Below, piece after piece: positions 16,766 to 24,071 of a DNA stretch of 64,000 nt; within the stretch, counting starts at the first letter, position 1; the number at the start of each line of letters is the position of its first letter. The DNA is taken from assembly GCF_020740535.1 (NCBI RefSeq), contig NZ_CP082362.1, forward strand, positions 3,284,501-3,348,500, in the 5' to 3' direction. Source of the stretch: Streptomyces profundus (GTDB lineage Bacteria; Actinomycetota; Actinomycetes; Streptomycetales; Streptomycetaceae). A program made the position numbers and the translations under genes. The notes under the pieces are model-generated. The model searched no databases and was not told the DNA's origin. It worked only from the letters and a program-made list of their open reading frames with translations.

Positions 16766-16791
16766 CTGTTCGGTCAGCAACTGTTCGGTCA
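16766..16791. promoter_or_regulatory. Direct repeats CTGTTCGGTCA x2 upstream of htrA
   Basis: CTGTTCGGTCA occurs at 16766-16776 and 16781-16791, a 15-bp period, in the 174-bp divergent region between htrA and the GDPD gene. Tandem direct repeats are typical of response-regulator boxes; CssRS controls htrA-like genes in S. lividans. The assignment is inference. Confidence 0.4.
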
Positions 16792-16901
16792 CGCATGGGC
16801 ACTCCAGCCCATGTCTCCAGAGTCTTTCCCATGCCCTGTCAGGCGGGCGTAAACGTCACGGATCCCGCACCCACGTCCACCGTTCGCCCCACCATGACAC
16901 C

Positions 16902-17723
16902 ATGGCGCGGGTGACTCCCGACCCTCGCCGCATCGCCGTGATCGCCCATCGGGGCGCCTCGGAGGAGGCCCCCGAGCACAGTCTCGCCGCCTACCGCAGG
17001 GCCATCGAGGACGGTGCCGAAGGGCTGGAGTGCGACGTCCGGCTGACCGCCGACGGGCATCTGGTCTGTGTGCACGACCGCCGGGTCAACCGGACGTCGA
17101 ACGGTCGGGGCGCGGTGTCGGCGCTGGAGCTGGCGGAGTTGGCCGAGTTGGACTTCGCCGCGCGTGGCGGGGACACGGCGGGGGCGCGTGACGGCCTGGA
17201 GGCCCCCGATGTCGCCGACCCGGAGCGCAGCGCGGTGCTCACCCTGGAACGGCTGTTGCGCCTGGTGGCCGAGGCGGACCGGCCGGTCGATCTGGCCATC
17301 GAGACCAAGCACCCCACCCGGTGGGCGGGGCAGGTGGAGGAGCGGCTGCTGGCGCTGCTCGACCGGCATCCGGTGGCGGGCGAGGTGCGGGTGATGAGCT
17401 TCTCGGCGCGCTCGCTCCAGCGCGTGCACCGGGCGGCGCCCGCGTTGCGCACGGTGTTCCTGATGCATTTCGCGCTGCCCAGGCACCGGGCGGGCCGACT
17501 GCCGGCCGGGGTCGGCATCGCGGGGCCGAGCGTGCGGATGCTGCGCCGCGACCCCGGCTATGTGGAGCGGGCGAGGCGCGCGGGGCATCAGGTGCATGTC
17601 TGGACGGTGGACGAGCCGGCGGATGTCGAACTCTGTGTGAAGTTGGGCGTTGACGCGCTGATCACCAACCGGCCGCGCACCGTGCGTGAGCAATTGCGAG
17701 ATCTCAACGCCGGCCTGGATTAA
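16902..17723 (+). CDS. Glycerophosphodiester phosphodiesterase family protein
   Basis: Hydrolyses glycerophosphodiesters from phospholipid turnover to sn-glycerol 3-phosphate and an alcohol. Length is 273 residues. The TIM-barrel catalytic signature is present: AHRGASEEAPEHSLAAY near residues 14-30, ECDVRLTADGHLVCVHD near 42-58, later an ET-K-H motif (IETKH) and the closing VHVWTVDEPADVELCVKLGVDALITNRP. No signal peptide, so probably cytoplasmic. ATG 16902 lacks a clear ribosome binding site; GTG 16911 is an alternative. Confidence 0.88.
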   Translation: MARVTPDPRRIAVIAHRGASEEAPEHSLAAYRRAIEDGAEGLECDVRLTADGHLVCVHDRRVNRTSNGRGAVSALELAELAELDFAARGGDTAGARDGLEAPDVADPERSAVLTLERLLRLVAEADRPVDLAIETKHPTRWAGQVEERLLALLDRHPVAGEVRVMSFSARSLQRVHRAAPALRTVFLMHFALPRHRAGRLPAGVGIAGPSVRMLRRDPGYVERARRAGHQVHVWTVDEPADVELCVKLGVDALITNRPRTVREQLRDLNAGLD

Positions 17724-17874
17724 ACCTGATCATTCGTTCTCACCCCGCGTGCCCCGGCGCATTCGCTTCGTATCCGATCATTACGAGTACGTCAACGGAT
17801 GTCGCATGGCCGGTTTCCACCCTGTTCTCTCAGGGCATCGATCCTGTGGCGTGGGGCAAAAGGAGGTCTCGGGG

Positions 17875-18309
17875 GTGGCGTTCGTGGTCACACAGCACGT
17901 GCCAAGGACGTCGTCAATGACGGTGCTCCATGGCCCCAGTGGCGTGGGGATCGCACGACGACGATTGCGATCAGAATTGCAAGGTAATGGCGCGGCAGAA
18001 ACGATCATCGACGATGCGATGTTGATCCTTTCTGAACTGCTCAGCAATTCCTACCGCCACGCACGGCCGTTGGACGGTGGACAGCTCATTCGGGCGGACT
18101 GGCAGCAGGATTCGGACGGTTCGCTCACCATTTCCGTCACCGACGGTGGCGGGCCCACCAGGCCCAGGCTCAGCTCCCCGTCGATCAGCGCTCGCGGCGG
18201 CCGTGGGCTGACGATCATCACCTCGCTCTGCCGCTCCTGGGGGGTGCGGGAGGCCCCCGTGGGAAGCGCTGTCACGGTCTGGGCGGTCCTCCAGTCGTCG
18301 GGCGGTTAG
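17875..18309 (+). CDS. ATP-binding protein of the anti-sigma (RsbW-like) family
   Basis: A single GHKL ATPase domain of 144 residues. The N box is in ILSELLSNSYRHARP, the G1 box is VTDGGGP, and the G2 box is ARGGRGLTII. Such proteins in Streptomyces bind sigma or anti-sigma-antagonist partners, or phosphorylate them; no partner lies next to this one. GTG 17875 is chosen because AGGAGG (17861-17866) sits at ideal distance. A longer in-frame reading from 17686 lacks homology. Confidence 0.8.
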   Translation: MAFVVTQHVPRTSSMTVLHGPSGVGIARRRLRSELQGNGAAETIIDDAMLILSELLSNSYRHARPLDGGQLIRADWQQDSDGSLTISVTDGGGPTRPRLSSPSISARGGRGLTIITSLCRSWGVREAPVGSAVTVWAVLQSSGG

Positions 18310-18357
18310 GCTCGCCGGACCACTCGGAGCCGAACCCACGCAGGAGAACCGTTCGTC

Positions 18358-19335
18358 ATGGCGAAGAAGCGTCGCCCCCGCAACCAGAACACCACCGCGA
18401 CCAGGCCGGGGGCCGACGCCCGCGAGATCCCCGTGGTCGGCGCCAGGGAGCCCTGCCCCTGCGACTCGGGCCGCCGCTACAAGGCGTGTCACGGCCGGGC
18501 TGCGGCCCAGGCCGCCACCGAGCTGGTCCGCCGCCCGTTCGAGGGCCTGGCCGGCGAATGCGACTGGGTCGCCCTCCGCGAGCTGGTGCCGGCGGCGACG
18601 GTGCCGCTGACCCTCAGGGACGGGACGCCGGCCGACGTGCCGTCCGTCACCCTGGGCACCGTGCTCCCCATGGCCTGGCCCGCGCTCCGCAGGGACGACG
18701 GCTCGGTGCTGCTCGGCCTCCAGAACGACACCGCGACCGGCGACCTCAGCCGTGATCTCGCCGACGTGCTGAGCCGCGCGCTCACCAGCGAACCCGGCAA
18801 CCCGGTGGCCGCCGAGCGCACCGGCGGCGCCGGCCCCCGGCTCCAGGACCTGCTCGACCCCGAGGCGCCGTTCGTCCCCGAGGTGCACGACGGCTTCCAG
18901 TTCTGGCTGGACGACGCCTCCGCGGCGACCCCCGAGGTGGCGGCCTCCCTCGAACGTGCCAACGAGGCCGCGACGCCCACCGCCCGGCTGGCCGGCGTGG
19001 ACGCGGCGTACTGGTGCCGGACCCCGGACCGCAACCACCTGCGCTGGGTCATGGCCCACCCCGAGGACGCGCTCCTGGACGCGCTGGCCCGGCTGCACGC
19101 GGCCGGCGCCTCGTCGCTGGGCGACGAGACCCGGCTGGTCGGCTCCTTCCGGGCGCACGGGCTGACGGTTCCGGTGTGGGACCTGCCGAGCGCGATGGGC
19201 GCGGAACAGTGCGAAAAGCCGGCCGCCTCGTTCGGCGAACGACTCGCCGAGGCGTTGGCGGACACCACCCCGCTGTCGACGGACGAAAGGCGCGCGCGCA
19301 GCGGTCTCACCAATCGTCAGATCACGCTGAACTGA
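18358..19335 (+). CDS. DUF5926 family protein with N-terminal SEC-C motif
   Basis: A 325-residue soluble protein. After a basic N terminus (MAKKRRPRNQN) comes a SEC-C zinc motif, PCPCDSGRRYKACHG, near residues 32-46. The remainder matches the actinobacterial DUF5926 architecture with no catalytic motif that I can name. The SEC-C motif binds zinc and in SecA contacts SecB or ribosomes, so a link to translation or secretion is possible but unproved. It follows the ATP-binding gene by 48 bp on the same strand. Confidence 0.75.
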   Translation: MAKKRRPRNQNTTATRPGADAREIPVVGAREPCPCDSGRRYKACHGRAAAQAATELVRRPFEGLAGECDWVALRELVPAATVPLTLRDGTPADVPSVTLGTVLPMAWPALRRDDGSVLLGLQNDTATGDLSRDLADVLSRALTSEPGNPVAAERTGGAGPRLQDLLDPEAPFVPEVHDGFQFWLDDASAATPEVAASLERANEAATPTARLAGVDAAYWCRTPDRNHLRWVMAHPEDALLDALARLHAAGASSLGDETRLVGSFRAHGLTVPVWDLPSAMGAEQCEKPAASFGERLAEALADTTPLSTDERRARSGLTNRQITLN

Positions 19336-19417
19336 CGCCCGACCGCACGCCCAGACGAGTGATTCCAGTCACAACTCGCCCCGCATTTCGGGAGTTAGGC
19401 GTGGTGCCGGCCAACGC

Positions 19418-19506
19418 GGGATTTGCGAATCCCCGATGAGTTGTTACCTTCTGAAGTGGGCCCGGTCGCTGGTGCATCCCCCGTCGCCAGCGATCGGGTC
19501 TTTTCC
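19418..19506 (+). ncRNA. Candidate small structured RNA / terminator region
   Basis: This intergenic stretch between convergent genes contains a small perfect hairpin (19418-19423 with 19428-19433), a less GC-rich segment ATGAGTTGTTACCTTCTGAAG, and a 12-bp stem (19461-19472 with 19487-19498, one G-U pair). That stem has a 14-base loop containing GCATCCCCC, and TCTTTTCC follows. It reads as a rho-independent terminator on the plus strand. Because it starts about 125 bp after the DUF5926 stop and the loop is long and C-rich, an independent small RNA is possible. The C-rich loop recalls the actinobacterial 6C RNA class but does not match it fully. Confidence 0.4.
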
Positions 19507-19573
19507 ATGCCCTGGTGTTCCCCGACGCGGGGCCGGGCGGGCGCCCCAGGCGGGGCCCGGGGCGCGCGCCGCC

Positions 19574-20263
19574 TCAGTAGGCGAGTCGGCTGCCCTGATC
19601 CGGCGCGCTGAGACCGGCCTCGATCAGCGCCGCCAGCAGCCCGGACACGTCGGGCAGCCCGCCCTGTCCCGCGGCCGGCTCGGCTGGCTTCCTCGCCCAG
19701 GCGACGAGGCCACGGCCGGTCGGCGACGGCGGCAGCGGCACATAGCCGCCCTCGCCGTGGAACCGCAGCGAGCTGGGCACCCGATCCTGAACGCTCAGCA
19801 GCTCGCCCAACTCCGGCAGGCCGTACGGGCGCACCAGCAGCGACCAGCGGGTCGGCCCGGCGACCACGGGGCCGGTGGCGAGGCCATGGGCGGCGAGCGC
19901 GGCCAGCGCGCCAGGACCCGCCACCGCCGGCACGCTCACGGCACAGGGCGCGCGCCCTCCGGTGGCGAGCAGGATCGGCGCGGAGGGGCGGCGCTGCCAC
20001 CACCACCGCACCATGCGACGGTCCGTGGTGGCCGTCAACAGCTGTGGATCGTCGGGGTGGGCGCCGGGGACGGGGCACTCGGGCCGCGGGCAGCGGCAGG
20101 AGCCGTCGGGGGCCGCACCGACGCCGGGCAGCACCGGCCAGCCGCGTTCGGCGCAGTCGAGTGCGGCGCGCCGCAGGGCCCTGCCCAGGTCGGCGGCGGC
20201 GCGTTCGTCCCCCAGGCCGTTGTTGTTGTCGTTGCTGCGTCGCTCTCCGAGGATCTCGCGCAT
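19574..20263 (-). CDS. Bifunctional DNA primase/polymerase N-terminal domain-like protein
   Basis: A 229-residue protein of the chromosomal Streptomyces family annotated as bifunctional DNA primase/polymerase. It shows RAALDCAERGWPVLPG near residues 30-45, a CRCPRPECPVPGAHP cluster near 60-75 (Cys/His, possible zinc site), RRMVRWWWQRRPSAPILLATGG near 82-104, and HGEGGYVPLPPS near 165-177. Usual AEP primases carry an acidic DxD after the TGG segment; here it reads APCAVSVP, so catalysis is doubtful. ATG 20263 is chosen because the family begins MREILG; GTG 20293 is an alternative. Transcribed away from the PP2C-like gene. Confidence 0.65.
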   Translation of the reverse strand: MREILGERRSNDNNNGLGDERAAADLGRALRRAALDCAERGWPVLPGVGAAPDGSCRCPRPECPVPGAHPDDPQLLTATTDRRMVRWWWQRRPSAPILLATGGRAPCAVSVPAVAGPGALAALAAHGLATGPVVAGPTRWSLLVRPYGLPELGELLSVQDRVPSSLRFHGEGGYVPLPPSPTGRGLVAWARKPAEPAAGQGGLPDVSGLLAALIEAGLSAPDQGSRLAY

Positions 20264-20718
20264 CAGCGCTCGTTCCCTTCCTTCGCGGGTCACTCGGCCT
20301 CACGTGGAACTTAGATCACCGTACGTAGCGGGTCGCGTGGGCGAACCGGCGGCGGGCCTCAGCCCTGGCCGCCCTCTTTCGGTAAGACGTCAGAAGTCAA
20401 CGATCCGTTCCGATATGTACCCAGTATGCACCCGGGTCGTTCAACTCGATGTCCAGACCGAGACGCCTCAGTGGACCGCGCGGCACGTCAGGTGAGCGTC
20501 TTTTTCCGCCAATCTCCGCCACTTCTCGCCAAACCGGTCCGGGGTCGGCCTGTCGCGCCCGGAACCCCGTGGGCTCCTGGGCATCATCCAACACGGCAGG
20601 ACACCACCCGGACATCACGTCCGCGGCACACGCACCTGGGCAGGTCCCTCGACACGGCGTCGGCTGGGGTTTCGCGGCCGGTGCCGCGGCACGCGCGCCT
20701 CGACGAAAGCCCTCCCAC
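20264..20718. other. Divergent intergenic region, no gene seen
   Basis: 455 bp between the primase-like gene and the PP2C-like gene. It should hold both promoters. I see no strong hairpin and no operator I can name. Confidence 0.5.
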
Positions 20719-22143
20719 ATGAGCACCCCAGCGTCGTCACCCTCGCCACCATCGTCGAAAGTGGCCGGAATCCACCCTCCGCTCCCCCCGGTACAGCACA
20801 CTCCCGGGCCGCCGAGCCAGGAGAACCGCAGGTCCGCGGCGATCCGCCGCCCCGGCCTCACCGAGGACCGACTCGCGGGCTGGATCTCGGACCTCACCAC
20901 CGTTCAGGCGCTCACCGAGCGTATCGGTCGCACCGGCACACTCGCCGAGGCCATCCACGAAACCCTCCACGCCGGCGCGAGCCTGCTCGGCGCGCGCCGC
21001 GCGTTCCTGGCGCTGCGCCCCCTGGAGCCGCCGGGCCCCTGGCAGTCCCCCGGCGGCGAACAGCTCGCCGGGCTCGGCCTCGACCGGGCCGACCTGGGCC
21101 AGTGGGAGACGGTCCCCCGCGCCTCCGCCTGCCACACCCGGCTGCTGGACGCCCGTCCGGGGGCCGAACCCACCGAGATCGGCCACCGGGACATCGCGGG
21201 CGAGAGCGCCCTGCACCCCCAGCACCGCGCGGTCGCCGCGCGCCTGGGCTGCGCGGCGAGCTACGCGCTGCCGCTGACCACGGACGCCGAGCATCCGCTG
21301 GGCGCCGCGGTCTGGCTCTTCGACCGGCCGGGCGTCCCGGAGCCGCGGCAGCGGCAGCTGCTCGCCCGCTGTCTGCGCCCCGCCGCGCGGCATCTCGCCG
21401 GCCGGCTGGAGCTGAGCCGCGCCCGGCGGGCGATCGCCACGGTCCGGGACGAGCTGCTGCCGGCCCGGCTGCCACGGCTGCCGGGCGTCGCCCTCGCCGC
21501 GCGGCAGCGCGCCGAGCCGCTGGGCGGCGCCGTCTGCTACGACGCGCTGGCGCTGCCGGACGCGGGTCTCGGCCTGGCCATCGGCGCCACGCCCGAGACG
21601 GGGCCGGCGGCGCTGGCCGCCATGGGGCGGCTGCGCGCCGGGCTGCGCGCCTACGCGGTGATGGAGGGGGAGGATCCGGTGGCCGTGCTCTCCGATCTTG
21701 AGCTGCTGCTGCGGCTGACCGAGCCGGGACATGCGGCCACCGCGCTCTTCGGATACGCGGAGCCGGCCGTCCGTCGGCTGGTGTTCGCCTCGGCCGGACA
21801 CCCGCCGCCGCTGGTGATCGGGGAGCGGGGGGCCGAGTACGCCGACACCGCGCTCTCGGCGCCGCTCAACATGCTGGCGTGCTGGGAGGCGCCCAGCGTC
21901 GAGCTGGAACTCAACGGCGGCGAAACGGTCCTGCTCTACAGCGAGGGGATGCTGCGCCGTGCCGGCTGGCCATCGGACGCCGCCTTCACCCGCCTGCGGG
22001 CCGCCGCCGCCGACGCCCCACCGGCGGCCCGCGCCGATCCGGAGGCGCTGCTCGACCACCTGCTGACGGCGCTGCCCCCGCGTCCCCGCGCCGGCGGCCG
22101 TCCGAACGCCGACACGGTGCTGCTGGCGGCCCGTTTCCACTGA
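20719..22143 (+). CDS. SpoIIE/PP2C-like protein lacking metal ligands (probable pseudophosphatase)
   Basis: A 474-residue protein annotated by family as PP2C-type Ser/Thr phosphatase. A GAF-like sensor region spans about residues 62-235, followed by the PP2C/SpoIIE fold from about 250. The metal-binding positions are changed: GGDWYD reads GGAVCYD (about 270), GDVxGHG reads GATPETG (about 288), LYTDG reads LYSEG (about 410), and the terminal DDxxLL reads NADTVLL. An active phosphatase needs these aspartates, so it may regulate anti-sigma antagonists by binding instead. ATG 20719 gives the best family-like N terminus. Confidence 0.75.
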   Translation: MSTPASSPSPPSSKVAGIHPPLPPVQHTPGPPSQENRRSAAIRRPGLTEDRLAGWISDLTTVQALTERIGRTGTLAEAIHETLHAGASLLGARRAFLALRPLEPPGPWQSPGGEQLAGLGLDRADLGQWETVPRASACHTRLLDARPGAEPTEIGHRDIAGESALHPQHRAVAARLGCAASYALPLTTDAEHPLGAAVWLFDRPGVPEPRQRQLLARCLRPAARHLAGRLELSRARRAIATVRDELLPARLPRLPGVALAARQRAEPLGGAVCYDALALPDAGLGLAIGATPETGPAALAAMGRLRAGLRAYAVMEGEDPVAVLSDLELLLRLTEPGHAATALFGYAEPAVRRLVFASAGHPPPLVIGERGAEYADTALSAPLNMLACWEAPSVELELNGGETVLLYSEGMLRRAGWPSDAAFTRLRAAAADAPPAARADPEALLDHLLTALPPRPRAGGRPNADTVLLAARFH

Positions 22144-22258
22144 TCAGCCGGTCGCCTCCGAGCTACCCGAGGGTCGCGTGTGACGTACCAACCCCTGTCC
22201 GGGTGCGAAAGCCCGACCTACCATGGGGACGACCGGAAGACGAGCGGGCGCCAGGGCC

Positions 22259-22302
22259 TGTCCGCACCGGGGACGCCCCGCTGGGACGCCCCGGTGCGGA
22301 CA
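22259..22302. terminator. Perfect inverted repeat between PP2C-like gene and aminopeptidase gene
   Basis: Arms of 14 bp (22259-22272 and 22289-22302) are perfect complements around a 16-base centre that can itself partly pair. It starts 116 bp after the PP2C-like stop and ends 32 bp before the aminopeptidase start, so it could terminate the first transcript or act in the leader of the second. Confidence 0.6.
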
Positions 22303-22333
22303 GCCGCTGGGCCGGCGGTGAAGGAGGCCAGAA

Positions 22334-23860
22334 GTGGCGGAAGACCAGGTCACGAAGACCGAAGCGGCGATCCCGGGCGGCGAGCCGACGTCGGAGACCG
22401 CCACCTCGCCGACGGAGCAGGCCGAGACGGCCGACAAGGCCGAGCAGGCCAAGGGGCGCAAGAACGGCGTCACCCGGTCCGTCTCGGACGAGCTGGCCGA
22501 GAACATGAAGCAGGGCTGGGCGGACACCGAGCGGCCTGATCTCGACCCGATCCCGCAGGCCGGACACACCGCCGAGCGCCGCTCCGCGCTCTCCGCCCGC
22601 TTCCCCGGCGAGCGTCTCGTCATCCCGGCCGGCCGCCTCAAGACCCGCTCCAACGACACCGACTACCCGTTCCGGGCCAGCGTCGAGTACGTCTATCTGA
22701 CCGGCGACCAGTCCGAGAACGGTGTGCTGATCCTGGAGCCGACCGGCGAGGCGGGCCACCAGGCCACGCTCTACCTGCTGCCGCGCTCCGACCGCGAGAA
22801 CGGCGAGTTCTGGCTCAGCGGCCAGGGCGAGCTGTGGGTCGGCCGGCGCACCAGCCTCACCGAGGCCGAGCGGCTCTACGGCCTGCCCGTCGCCGATGTG
22901 CGGACGGTGCCGGAGCTGCTGCGGGCGGCGAAGGGCAGGGTGCGGCTGGTCAGGGGGCATGACGCGCCCCTCCAGGAGGCGCTCACCGACAAGGTGACGG
23001 CCGAGCCGGACGAGGAGCTGCGGGTCTTCCTCTCCGAGCTGCGCCTGGTCAAGGACGACTTCGAGATCGCCCAGCTGACCCACGCCTGCGAGGCCACGGC
23101 GCGCGGCTTCGAGGACGTGGTGCGGGTGCTGGACCGCGCCAAGGCCACCTCGGAGCGCTATATCGAGGGCACCTTCTTCCTGCGCGCCCGGGTCGAGGGC
23201 AACGACGTCGGCTACGGCTCGATCTGCGCGGCCGGGCCGCACGCCACCACGCTGCACTGGGTGCGCAACGACGGCCAGGTGCGGGACGGCGAGCTGCTGC
23301 TGCTCGACGCCGGTGTCGAGACCACCGAGCTGTACACCGCTGACGTCACCCGCACGCTGCCGATCAACGGGCGGTTCGACGCGCTCCAGCGGAAGATCTA
23401 CGACGCGGTCCACGAGGCGCAGGAGGCCGGCATCGCGGCCGTGCGTCCAGGCGCCAAGTACCGCGACTTCCACGAGGCCGCGCAGCGGGTGCTGGCCGCG
23501 CGGCTGGTGGAGTGGGGCCTGGTGGAGGGGCCGGTGGAGCGGGTCCTGGAACTGGGCCTCCAGCGTCGTTGGACACTGCACGGCACGGGCCACATGCTGG
23601 GCCTCGACGTGCACGACTGCGCCGCCGCCCGCCAGGAGACCTATGTGGAGGGCGTCCTGGAGCCCGGCATGTGCCTGACGGTGGAGCCGGGTCTCTACTT
23701 CCAGCCCGACGATCTGACGGTGCCGGAGGAGTATCGGGGCATCGGCGTCCGGATCGAGGACGACATCCTGGTCACCGAGGACGGGAACGTGAACCTCTCT
23801 GCCCAGTTGCCGCGCACCTCGGCGGAGGTCGAGAGCTGGATGGCCCAGCTGCGCGGCTAG
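22334..23860 (+). CDS. Aminopeptidase P family (M24) Xaa-Pro aminopeptidase
   Basis: Cytoplasmic metallopeptidase that removes N-terminal residues preceding proline; 508 residues. A 55-residue Glu/Ala/Thr-rich leader not typical of the core enzyme comes first. The AMP N-terminal domain follows (about 70-220), then the pita-bread catalytic domain (about 235-500). Metal ligands are visible: Asp in LLLDAGVET and in YTADVTRTLP, His in GTGHMLGLDVHD, Glu in VEPGLYF and in IRIEDD (as VRIEDDILV). GTG 22334 follows AAGGAGG. A strong inverted repeat lies just upstream. Confidence 0.92.
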   Translation: MAEDQVTKTEAAIPGGEPTSETATSPTEQAETADKAEQAKGRKNGVTRSVSDELAENMKQGWADTERPDLDPIPQAGHTAERRSALSARFPGERLVIPAGRLKTRSNDTDYPFRASVEYVYLTGDQSENGVLILEPTGEAGHQATLYLLPRSDRENGEFWLSGQGELWVGRRTSLTEAERLYGLPVADVRTVPELLRAAKGRVRLVRGHDAPLQEALTDKVTAEPDEELRVFLSELRLVKDDFEIAQLTHACEATARGFEDVVRVLDRAKATSERYIEGTFFLRARVEGNDVGYGSICAAGPHATTLHWVRNDGQVRDGELLLLDAGVETTELYTADVTRTLPINGRFDALQRKIYDAVHEAQEAGIAAVRPGAKYRDFHEAAQRVLAARLVEWGLVEGPVERVLELGLQRRWTLHGTGHMLGLDVHDCAAARQETYVEGVLEPGMCLTVEPGLYFQPDDLTVPEEYRGIGVRIEDDILVTEDGNVNLSAQLPRTSAEVESWMAQLRG

Positions 23861-23916
23861 CGAGTCGGCACAAGACTGGCGGTCAGGTGTCAAGAGGGCC
23901 ATTTGGGGTACAGCCT

Positions 23917-23943
23917 GGGAACACGGGCGCGCGCCGACGCGTT
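23917..23943 (+). promoter_or_regulatory. ECF-type promoter candidate before the leader ORF
   Basis: GGGAAC (23917-23922), 18 bp, then GTT (23941-23943) fits the SigR-like pattern GGAAT/C-N18-GTT. A start of transcription near 23950 would leave a leader of about 25 nt before GTG 23976. Pattern match only. Confidence 0.4.
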
Positions 23944-23975
23944 GACCGAGTCACATATCTCTGAAAGGAGAGCTC

Positions 23976-24071
23976 GTGTCCGCCCAATCGACGGACCCTG
24001 ACGGGCATAGTCCCGGACCACCTCGCCCGCATCTGGCTTATCGCGGCACACGGCGAGGTGGTGTCAGTTGA
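23976..24071 (+). CDS. 31-residue leader ORF coupled to the CNNM/CBS gene
   Basis: A short frame with a strong AAAGGAG (23964-23970) before GTG 23976. Its TGA (24069-24071) overlaps the TTG start of the next gene as TTGA. The peptide is polar, Pro- and Arg-rich (begins MSAQSTDPDG, ends RRGGVS), with no signal or membrane segment. The placement suggests that its translation controls access to the downstream TTG start. I do not recognise the peptide. Confidence 0.5.
   Translation: MSAQSTDPDGHSPGPPRPHLAYRGTRRGGVS

Noticed and set aside
20286..20306. CACGTG-centred sequence as a second parS
   Set aside because: Only about half of the flanking parS positions match.
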